From Zhihengliuella alba (GTDB taxonomy: Bacteria; Actinomycetota; Actinomycetes; Actinomycetales; Micrococcaceae), in NCBI RefSeq assembly GCF_039538765.1, contig NZ_BAABCJ010000001.1, forward strand, positions 248,001-312,000: DNA of 64,000 nucleotides. Direction: 5' to 3'. This document shows, one piece after another, positions 1 through 7,369 of the stretch. The notes beneath the pieces were generated by a model that searched no databases, was not told the DNA's origin, and saw only the letters and a list, made by a program, of their open reading frames with translations. How positions within the stretch are numbered: position 1 is the first letter of the stretch; each line of letters starts with the position of its first letter. Both the position numbers and the translations under genes were made by a program.

Positions 1-1
1 G

Positions 2-529
2 CCCGGCGGGTCGGGCGGCCTGCTGCCAGCCCTGACGGCGCCCTTGAGTGTCAACGCTCGCGTCTGGCTCAGTGGTTTCCCGAGCTATCTAGTGCTTCTT
101 GTCATGTTACTTCTTATTCCGCCGGCGGAAGAGTTAAGTTTCTACATTCTATTGCTCATACCCATCATCGTCTTGCAGGCCCTTGTCAATCTGGGGATCT
201 CGGTGATGGCGGCGCACTTCGTCGCGGTGGTTCCAGATGTAAACAATCTGCTAAGAGTCTCCACGCGAGCGTGGATGTACGGATCCGGGGTGATGTTCTC
301 GGTGGACCGCTTTGCGGAACTTAGCCCTCTGTTGGCTTTCCTAATCCATTGGAACCCAATGGCATGGGTGCTTTCGGCTGCCCGAGACGTCACGATCTAT
401 GGCAGCGCGCCCGCGCTCGAGGGCTGGTACATCATGTTGCTCTGGGCCGTCGCGCCACTGCTCGTGGGCTCGCTATTGGTGTGGTGGCGTGAAGGAACTT
501 ACCGCAAGGCAGGAGATAATAATGACTAG
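2..529 (+). CDS. Polysaccharide ABC transporter permease, C-terminal part (TagG/Wzm type)
   Basis: The reading frame is open at the left edge, so only the last 175 or so residues are present. It shows several hydrophobic segments separated by a loop containing the NARVWLSGFPSYLVLL and HWNPMAWVLSAARD stretches, and a short basic C-terminus; this is the pattern of ABC-2 permeases that export teichoic acid or O-antigen-like glycans across the plasma membrane. It overlaps the next gene by 8 bases, so the two are translationally coupled. The partner ATPase-like protein downstream is catalytically degenerate, so the energising ATPase may lie elsewhere, for example the intact one at the right end of the window. 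The family call is from the sequence pattern; the substrate is unknown. Confidence 0.8.
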   Translation, partial: PGGSGGLLPALTAPLSVNARVWLSGFPSYLVLLVMLLLIPPAEELSFYILLLIPIIVLQALVNLGISVMAAHFVAVVPDVNNLLRVSTRAWMYGSGVMFSVDRFAELSPLLAFLIHWNPMAWVLSAARDVTIYGSAPALEGWYIMLLWAVAPLLVGSLLVWWREGTYRKAGDNND

Positions 530-1340
530 CGCCGATCCGGTCACGCGCGCCAACCTGGTGTTACATCGTATCGGCGCCTCGCGGACCTACGGCCGCGGGG
601 CAAGCTCCCACGAAGTCGGGCTGCAGGATCTGGATCTTTGCGTGAATGCTGGTGAGTCACTGGGCCTGCTAGGGGGCCGCAATGACGGGATCGAACTCTT
701 GGTGCATCTCATTTCCGGAAGCGCGCGTCCGGAGAGTGGAAATGTTTTTCAATCGGAGTACCCACTAGTCGTCTCACCCCGAAGCGGCTTCACCGAAGAG
801 GAGACCCTCGCGTTCAACCTCAGTCGGATGGGTATGGCGCGTCAGGTGAACGGTGTTGCACTTCGCAAGGTGGTAGAGCTCGTCCTCGACGAGGCCGGCA
901 TGGCCGAAGCGTCATCGACGAGAGTCGGAGATGTTGATCCGATGACTCTGGGCACAGTCGCAATCTACATGGGCATTGCGCTTGGAGCTTCACTACTCGT
1001 TTTTGAAGACCCGGAAGAGTTCTCCGCAATACTCGAGGACGAGGACGTAGCAGCGAAGATTGCTGCGTTTCGCCTGCGCGGGGGATCCACTGTCTTCGCA
1101 GGTAGCAACCCTCGGACCCTCGGGCGCCTTTGCGACCGCATAATTTGGCTAAAGGAAGGTAGGGTCGTTATGGCGGCGGACTCGTCCACCGTGATCCGGT
1201 GGCACTCTCAAGTTGCCAAAGCAATCAAGGACCGTGACCATGTCAGAGCCCGACAACTCGAGCGACGACTTCAGAACCAATTTCCTCCCGACCGTTTCGA
1301 ATTACTGGGTGCCGCGCCCAAGCCGAGAAGAGGATATTAG
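522..1340 (+). CDS. Degenerate ABC-transporter ATPase-like protein (pseudo-NBD)
   Basis: A 272-residue protein with the layout of a TagH/Wzt nucleotide-binding domain but with its catalytic motifs altered. The P-loop at residues 48-58 reads GLLGGRNDGIE, so the invariant Lys-Ser is Ile57-Glu58. The signature region near 139-152 has no LSGGQ-like motif, the Walker B region reads LLVFEDPEEF (about 158-167), and the H-loop histidine is Asn197. Flanking fold positions are kept (GESLG, LISG, DRIIWLKEGRVVM). ATG 522 has an AGGAGA ribosome site and overlaps the permease stop. The frame is intact, which argues for a retained non-catalytic role rather than a pseudogene. It could pair with another ATPase as an asymmetric dimer or be a regulatory subunit; this is inference. 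Confidence 0.75.
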   Translation: MTSADPVTRANLVLHRIGASRTYGRGASSHEVGLQDLDLCVNAGESLGLLGGRNDGIELLVHLISGSARPESGNVFQSEYPLVVSPRSGFTEEETLAFNLSRMGMARQVNGVALRKVVELVLDEAGMAEASSTRVGDVDPMTLGTVAIYMGIALGASLLVFEDPEEFSAILEDEDVAAKIAAFRLRGGSTVFAGSNPRTLGRLCDRIIWLKEGRVVMAADSSTVIRWHSQVAKAIKDRDHVRARQLERRLQNQFPPDRFELLGAAPKPRRGY

Positions 1341-1344
1341 TCGT

Positions 1345-4300
1345 ATGGTGAGCAAAAGCAATGCAAGCCGAGGCGTGACACCTGCGCACGACGCGCTGTT
1401 CCGCGCCAAGCAGTTCCGGGTGCAGCAGAGGATTGAATCCGGAGAGGTTGATCTGGTCGACCTCATCGAGCGCGAGCGTCTGTACCTGGACAAAATCGGA
1501 AAACTTGAGAAAGAAAATCGCCGACTGAAAAGTTTAGGCGAAGAGGCAGCCTCGCGCCTTCGGGACACCCGGCAGGAGCGGGACCGGCTGGCAACGAAAC
1601 TGGCGAAGCAAACTGAACGAGTAGACAAGTTCAAGAAGGCCTACGATGGACTCCGGCAACGACCCGTTGTCCGGGCAGCGAACTTGCTCAGCGATCCGAA
1701 GCGATTGGTCCAACGCCTGGGGCTCCCCGCACCTTGTCCAGGAGGGCATGCATCGGCGAGTCGGCCCCCGGGAGACGGTACGTCGACCGCGTCCTCGACG
1801 CCCTTGCCGGACGGAAATCGAACCGCCGAACTGGGTGGATCGGTATCCGACGCAAATCGGAAAGTTGCAAGTCAGAAGTCGCCGATGCAGAGGGTTCGTG
1901 AACTCCTCAACGAAGGTCATATCAGGTCACCGTACGAGTACCTCCAAGGCCTGTCAGACGAGCACGCGACTAAAGTCGAAGCTGATTGGCTGAAGCGTCT
2001 GCGCGGGCAAGTCTCACTTCTCGATTCATTACCAGTTCTTCCGCCTACCGGACTCGACCCCGCCTATCTGCCTCAGCGCGGCCGCATCATGTATTGCGCG
2101 CATAGTACTGCTGAGTTCCAATCCAATGGTTATTCGACTCGGACGAGTCACCTGGCATCTGCGTTGGGTGCCGAAGGACATGACATATTCGTGGCAGCCC
2201 GACCGGGTTATCCTTGGGACTCTCAGACAGACCGCCGGGCGCCGGTAGGCAGGCCATGTGTCCGAAGCTTCGGAGCCCTGGAGTATCACTACGATCCCAG
2301 CACCGACTGGTCGCGCACGCCGTTGGATATCTATCTTCAACAGGCAGCAGACTCCTACGTCCGGAAGGCCCAGTCCCAGCGAGCCGCGACCATCCACAGC
2401 GCCTCCAACTACTACACGGCACTGCCCGCGCTCACGGCGGCCCGGCGGCTCGGCATCCCCTTCGTCTATGAGGTCCGGGGCCTCTGGGAGATCACCGAAC
2501 TCGCTTCCAAGACTCCGGACTGGCGGGAAACCGACAAATTCCGTTTGGCAGAACGACTGGAGACGTTCGTCGCAACCAATGCGGACCGTGTCCTGGCCAT
2601 TACGGACGAAGTGAAGGCCGAACTTGTCCGTCGGGGAGTCGACGAACGGCGCATCGACCTGCTTCCCAACGCGGCGGACCCTGCGGTGTTCGTTCCGACC
2701 GGCCGGGACCGGCAGCTAGCCCAGTCCCTTGACATCCGTCCAGAGGACTATGTCATCGGCTACGCCGGCAGCATGGTGGCCTATGAGGGACTGGATCTTC
2801 TCATCCGCGCGTTCAAACAGGTCCACCAGGCTGTGCCTCGCGCCCGCCTCCTGTTGGTCGGCGACGGCAAGGAACGCGAATCCCTGGGAGTCCTCGCCGA
2901 CGAGTTGGGACTCGGAAGCGCGGTGATCTTCACTGGCCGTGTGAAGCCCACGATGGTGCGCAGATACCTGACCTTGTTCGACGTCGCCCCGTGCCCCCGG
3001 CGTTCTAACGTCGTGACGGAGATGGTCTCGCCACTCAAGCCACTAGAAGCCATGGCCGCTGGCATCCCGGTCGTCGGATCCGACGTGGCACCGATCAAGC
3101 ATCTGATCGGCGAGGAGCAGCAGCGCGGTCGCATTTTCGAAGCCGACAACGCGGATGCGTTGGCCGAGGTCCTGATCGAGCTCGGGCAACGACCATCAGT
3201 TCGCGGTGACGTGGGGCGCGCTGCCCGCCAGTGGGCTGTCGAGAATCGCTCCTGGACAGCTGTCGCCCGTCTGGCGACCGCCGCCTATGAACAACTGTCG
3301 ATAGGCGGGCTCCAGCCCGATGAGAGCACTGCGACAGCAGGACGTCCGCTGTCGTCAGTGCGTCTAGGACTCATCGCCGATGAGTTCACCTTCGCGACTT
3401 TCAGCCCGGAATGCAGGACGGTTGCGCTCTACCCAGAGACGTGGTCCGAAGTCCTCGACGGCGACGGAATCGATGTCCTTCTCGTCGAGTCGGCCTGGGC
3501 AGGAAATGAGGGAGCGTGGACGCGCGGCGTCGGCTACTACAGTGATGAGGAAATCGCCCCGCTGCGGAACCTGGTGGAGGCCTGCCGTGCGCGTGGGATC
3601 CCCACGATCTTCTGGAACAAGGAAGATCCCGTCCACACGGAGCGCTTCATTCGCACTTCGGCCCTCTTCGACCACGTCTTCACCACGGATGCGGACTGCA
3701 TCCGGCGGTACGCAACGGAGGGCACGGGAACCGTCCGTACGGTGGCCTCACTTCCGTTCTTTGCGCAGGCCGCCCTCCATCATCCCCTCCCGGTCGACCG
3801 CCCATACGAACACACCGTCGCCTACGGCGGCTCGTACTACGGTGACCGGTACCCGGACCGGTCCGCCGAACTGTCCCGCATCCTCGGCGAGGTGGAACCG
3901 CACGGCCTGACGATCTATGACCGCCAGGTCAACCACGAGAACAGCCCCTACAGGTTCCCAGAGCGGCTTGCACCCCATGTCCAGGGCGGGCTCGAGTATC
4001 CGGAGATGGTCGCCGCCTACAAGTCCCACCCGGTCCACGTCAACGTCAATTCCGTCGACAAGTCGCCGACGATGTTCTCCCGCCGAGTGATGGAACTCGC
4101 CGGTTGTGGCACGCCGGTGATCTCCGGCCGAGGCCGCGGCGTCACGAGCCTGTTCGGACGGCTCCTGCCACTGGCGGTGAAGCCCGGAACGGCCGACCTG
4201 CTCGCCGACTACTGGCTCAACGAGGAAGCAGGGAGGAACGCGGACGGATGGCGTCTCCATCGGCATGTCTACAGGGCCCACCTGGCGACGCACAGACTCG

Positions 4301-5805
4301 CCTACATGCTGCGGACGGCGGGGCTGGGCATCGCTGTGGATGCGCTGCCGGAGTACGTCCTCGATGTCGATTCGCTCACGCCGGACGTCGCTGACCAAAT
4401 CCTCGGACAGACGCACCGGCCAGTCGCCGTCCGCAGCGGGGGAGGAGCCACCGCCGACGCTGTTGCTCGACTGAATGCGGCAGGAATCGTGATGTCGGAC
4501 GGGAGCGAGGACCTCCCCGAGACTTCTCGGGCCTGGCTCGGCGACGCCCTGGCCGATCCGGAGGTCGCTGAGGATCTGGCACGGTCGCTGTGGCTGGAGC
4601 AGAGAATCGAGTGCGACCAGGCCCTCGCCTGCGCTGAAATGCAGACCCAGGACATCGACGAACGCGGCAAGACGCTGCTGGTCCGTCGGCCCTCGGAGCC
4701 CGGAGCGCCCTGGTTCGGACGGAAACCCGGTTCGAGCGAGCCGGTGCTCGTTGCCCGACGGGCGATCGCCGCCCGTACCAGCCCCGACGTGGAACCAGCC
4801 TCGACGACCTCCGAGCAGACGCCGCGGACGATTATCGTGGCCGGTCACGACCTGAAATTCGCGCGCGCCCTGATGGAACGATTGGCATCGTCCGGACATA
4901 CCGTGCTGGTTGACGAGTGGCAGGACCATGCGAAGCACGATCCCGAGCAGAGCAAGCGATTGCTCGCGCAGGCAGACGTGATCTTCTGCGAGTGGTCGTT
5001 GGGCAATGCAGAGTGGTATGCGCGCCACGTCCGGGGCGACCAGCGTCTGATCGTCCGGTTCCACTCCCAGGAGCTCTTCACTGCCTACCCCGAACGGACC
5101 GACGCGAAGCGCTTCGACGCCACCGTCTACGTGGGGCGGCTGGTGCGCGACATGGCCGTCAGCCGGCTGGGGTACCCGGCGGGCTCGGCTCGCATCGTGC
5201 CCAATGCGGTGGAGCCGGAACTCTACAACCAGGAGAAGACGGGAGACGCCCGCTTCAACCTGGGACTCGTGGGGATCGTGCCGCAGCAGAAGCACCTCGA
5301 CCGGGCCCTGGATGTCCTCCGGCAGCTCCGCCTGACGGATCAGCGGTACCAGCTGTTCATCAAGGGGAAGACCCCGGAGGACTACCCGTGGATGGCCAAG
5401 CGGGAGGACGAAATGGCGTACTACAACGCTCAGTACGCCCGCATCACCGACGATCCGCTGCTGGCGGGCGCCGTCCACTTCGATGGACACGGGAACGACA
5501 TGGTCGAGTGGTACCGGAAGATCGGCGTCGTCCTCTCCGTGAGTGACTTCGAGTCATTCCACCTGACGCTCGCTGACGGAGGCGCCTCCGGAGCTCTTCC
5601 TGTCTCGCTTGCGTGGCCTGGTTCCGAGTACATCTATCCCGGGGAGTGGCTGCACCTGACGGTGGGGTCCATGGCAGAGAGGATCCTCGGCGTCACAGGG
5701 GACGCAGCGGCCTACCGAGAGGCGACACGGCAGGCGCGCCAATACTGCCGGCGGTTCCATGCCGACGAGGTTCTGGGAGAGCTGGAGCGGGTGGTGCTCG
5801 GCTGA
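1345..5805 (+). CDS. Large multi-domain glycosyltransferase (coiled coil, GT4, CgeB-like, AGHDLKF module)
   Basis: A protein of 1486 residues. After a charged coiled coil (about residues 25-120) comes a GT4/GT-B glycosyltransferase with the E-x7-E type motif EMVSPLKPLEAMAAG, then a CgeB-like glycosyltransferase region (VLLVESAWAGN, IFWNKEDP, SRRVMELAGCGTPV), then a C-terminal GT-B module starting at AGHDLKF (Gly1167 to the end). Related forms of the first and last modules occur as separate proteins at 42733 and 46734 in the right-hand locus. ATG 1345 sits 10 bases after GAGAAGAGGA and just past the upstream stop; ATG 1240 and TTG 1213 are possible earlier starts but would overlap the upstream gene by 100 bases or more. 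It probably adds several sugars to an exported glycan at the cytoplasmic membrane face; the sugars are unknown. Confidence 0.85.
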   Translation: MVSKSNASRGVTPAHDALFRAKQFRVQQRIESGEVDLVDLIERERLYLDKIGKLEKENRRLKSLGEEAASRLRDTRQERDRLATKLAKQTERVDKFKKAYDGLRQRPVVRAANLLSDPKRLVQRLGLPAPCPGGHASASRPPGDGTSTASSTPLPDGNRTAELGGSVSDANRKVASQKSPMQRVRELLNEGHIRSPYEYLQGLSDEHATKVEADWLKRLRGQVSLLDSLPVLPPTGLDPAYLPQRGRIMYCAHSTAEFQSNGYSTRTSHLASALGAEGHDIFVAARPGYPWDSQTDRRAPVGRPCVRSFGALEYHYDPSTDWSRTPLDIYLQQAADSYVRKAQSQRAATIHSASNYYTALPALTAARRLGIPFVYEVRGLWEITELASKTPDWRETDKFRLAERLETFVATNADRVLAITDEVKAELVRRGVDERRIDLLPNAADPAVFVPTGRDRQLAQSLDIRPEDYVIGYAGSMVAYEGLDLLIRAFKQVHQAVPRARLLLVGDGKERESLGVLADELGLGSAVIFTGRVKPTMVRRYLTLFDVAPCPRRSNVVTEMVSPLKPLEAMAAGIPVVGSDVAPIKHLIGEEQQRGRIFEADNADALAEVLIELGQRPSVRGDVGRAARQWAVENRSWTAVARLATAAYEQLSIGGLQPDESTATAGRPLSSVRLGLIADEFTFATFSPECRTVALYPETWSEVLDGDGIDVLLVESAWAGNEGAWTRGVGYYSDEEIAPLRNLVEACRARGIPTIFWNKEDPVHTERFIRTSALFDHVFTTDADCIRRYATEGTGTVRTVASLPFFAQAALHHPLPVDRPYEHTVAYGGSYYGDRYPDRSAELSRILGEVEPHGLTIYDRQVNHENSPYRFPERLAPHVQGGLEYPEMVAAYKSHPVHVNVNSVDKSPTMFSRRVMELAGCGTPVISGRGRGVTSLFGRLLPLAVKPGTADLLADYWLNEEAGRNADGWRLHRHVYRAHLATHRLAYMLRTAGLGIAVDALPEYVLDVDSLTPDVADQILGQTHRPVAVRSGGGATADAVARLNAAGIVMSDGSEDLPETSRAWLGDALADPEVAEDLARSLWLEQRIECDQALACAEMQTQDIDERGKTLLVRRPSEPGAPWFGRKPGSSEPVLVARRAIAARTSPDVEPASTTSEQTPRTIIVAGHDLKFARALMERLASSGHTVLVDEWQDHAKHDPEQSKRLLAQADVIFCEWSLGNAEWYARHVRGDQRLIVRFHSQELFTAYPERTDAKRFDATVYVGRLVRDMAVSRLGYPAGSARIVPNAVEPELYNQEKTGDARFNLGLVGIVPQQKHLDRALDVLRQLRLTDQRYQLFIKGKTPEDYPWMAKREDEMAYYNAQYARITDDPLLAGAVHFDGHGNDMVEWYRKIGVVLSVSDFESFHLTLADGGASGALPVSLAWPGSEYIYPGEWLHLTVGSMAERILGVTGDAAAYREATRQARQYCRRFHADEVLGELERVVLG

Positions 5806-5827
5806 CGGCGGAGCGACGGAAACGCTG

Positions 5828-5868
5828 GGGGCGGTACGGCGGCGAGTGAATCGATGCCGTACCGCCCC
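5828..5868. terminator. 13-bp perfect hairpin between convergent genes
   Basis: GGGGCGGTACGGC (5828-5840) and its exact reverse complement (5856-5868) flank a 15-base loop. It lies 22 bases after the glycosyltransferase stop and 29 bases before the stop of the convergent small membrane-protein gene, so it could terminate both. There is no clear T-run on either side, which is usual for hairpin terminators of high-GC actinobacteria. Confidence 0.6.
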
Positions 5869-5897
5869 TCCGCGTCTCGGCGCAGTACGGCCTGAAG

Positions 5898-6212
5898 TCA
5901 GCTGACGAAGTAGAGGGCGACAGCCAGCACGGGAATCGCGACCACGGCCGCAGCCAGCACCAGCTTCGCGATCAGGCGTTTGCGCTCGAGCTTCTCGGCC
6001 GTCGGCGCAAACGAGGTCAGCCGTGTCAGCCCCGTCGTGGCCGGATGCAGGTCATCCTCCAGCATCCGGCGCGTACCGAGCCACGGGACGCGGTCCGGAT
6101 CAGCGTGATACGGGTCCGCGAGACCCGCTGGGACGGCAACGCCCGGGTTCTGCCGCGCATGGCGCGCACCGGCGGCCGCGTACGGGGCCGCCGACCTGGT
6201 GCGGCGAGTCAT
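5898..6212 (-). CDS. Small membrane protein of unknown function
   Basis: A 104-residue protein: a basic, Ala/Pro-rich N-terminal half, a soluble middle with LGTRRMLEDDLHPAT, and one strongly hydrophobic segment at the very C-terminus (about residues 83-103, LVLAAAVVAIPVLAVALYFV). That suggests a tail-anchored membrane protein. ATG 6212 is preceded by GGAGG at a good spacing, which supports expression. It is divergent from the DAK2-recG operon. I do not recognise the family. Confidence 0.6.
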   Translation of the reverse strand: MTRRTRSAAPYAAAGARHARQNPGVAVPAGLADPYHADPDRVPWLGTRRMLEDDLHPATTGLTRLTSFAPTAEKLERKRLIAKLVLAAAVVAIPVLAVALYFVS

Positions 6213-6376
6213 CTACAGCCTCCATGTCAGGAAAAGTCCTGCCCGATCATACGCACCCGGGCTCGGAGCTTCCGGCATTTCGGGGGTCGACGCCGGGCCA
6301 GCAGACCCGTCGGGAATGCATGGGATACGCTGTGAGGCGGACAAAAGCGGCTCTCCAGCCGCTCGACGAGAAACCG

Positions 6377-7369
6377 ATGGGCGAAGACGTGCAGCAGAAA
6401 CTCGCGACCGGGGCGCAGGGCGCCAGAGCGTGGTTGAAGCAGGCGGAGACAGTGCTCGGCAACCACAGCGACCGGCTCGACGCCATCAACGTCTTCCCGG
6501 TCCCGGACGGCGACACCGGGACCAACCTCTACCAGACGGTCCGCATCGCCTCCGAGCGGGCCCAGTCCTTCGGGGAAACCGACGACATCGGATTGCTTCT
6601 GCGCGATGCCGCGCAGACCGCTCTCGAGAACGCGCGGGGGAACTCCGGGACGTTGCTCTCCGTCTTCCTCCTCGGATTCGCCGAGCCGCTGGTGGGACAA
6701 CGCCGTCTGGTCCTCCAGCACCTCTCCGAAGGACTCGACCGAGGACAGCTCCGTGCCTGGTCGGCCCTCACCGACCCGGTTCCCGGCACGATGCCGAGCG
6801 CCATGAGCGCGGCCAACGAGGCGGTCAACCGGGCCCTCGAGGACTCTCTCCGCGACGTCGACCTGCAGTCGAGGGCGGCGCTCCTCACGGGCCTGGACGC
6901 GGCCGTCGAGGGGACACGTCTGGCCGTGGTCGCCTCGGAGGGCGAGCTCGACCTGCTGACCAAAGCCCAGGTCGTCGACGCCGGTGCGATGGGCTTCCTG
7001 CTCGTCCTCGAGGCACTCAAGGCCGCCGTCGTCGGTTCGCCCGTCGACGAGTTCGTCCTCGAGGGCTTCCCGGGCTACGCGATCCAGGACCCCCACATCC
7101 ACGCCGCAGCCCAGGCCGAGGAGGGAGTCGAGGTCATGTGCAGCATGTCCCTGTCACCGCTCGATGCCGCGCTCCTGCGCGGTCAACTCGACGACATGGG
7201 CGAGTCCGTCATCATGAGCCCGCTCCCGGACGGTTCGGGAGAGGCGACCCGCTGGCGGGTCCACGTGCACGTGCCCGACGCCGCGCCGGTCCTCGAGATG
7301 TTCCGGACGTTCTGCGAGCCGGAGAACGTGACGGTCACCAGCCTCAGCGCTGCTCAAGACTGCGCATGA
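6377..7369 (+). CDS. DAK2/DhaL-domain protein (fatty-acid-kinase-like)
   Basis: A 330-residue protein beginning GEDVQQKLATGAQGARAWL and carrying the diagnostic DAINVFPVPDGDTGTN motif, whose aspartates bind Mg-ADP in the DhaL fold. The second part (from about residue 200) has the GAMGFLLVLEAL element of the DegV-partner family. FakA/YloV proteins, which phosphorylate fatty acids bound to a FakB (DegV) protein, are longer (about 550 residues), so this is a short form. Its position directly before recG, with an ATGA overlap, is conserved in many Gram-positive genomes. ATG 6320 is an alternative upstream start; 6377 was chosen because the DhaL domain starts there. The substrate is inferred from the family only. 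Confidence 0.85.
   Translation: MGEDVQQKLATGAQGARAWLKQAETVLGNHSDRLDAINVFPVPDGDTGTNLYQTVRIASERAQSFGETDDIGLLLRDAAQTALENARGNSGTLLSVFLLGFAEPLVGQRRLVLQHLSEGLDRGQLRAWSALTDPVPGTMPSAMSAANEAVNRALEDSLRDVDLQSRAALLTGLDAAVEGTRLAVVASEGELDLLTKAQVVDAGAMGFLLVLEALKAAVVGSPVDEFVLEGFPGYAIQDPHIHAAAQAEEGVEVMCSMSLSPLDAALLRGQLDDMGESVIMSPLPDGSGEATRWRVHVHVPDAAPVLEMFRTFCEPENVTVTSLSAAQDCA

Noticed and set aside
3748..5490. Long minus-strand open frame of 580 codons opposite the large glycosyltransferase
   Set aside because: It is antisense to clearly coding sequence, has no recognisable motif and arises from high GC in third positions.
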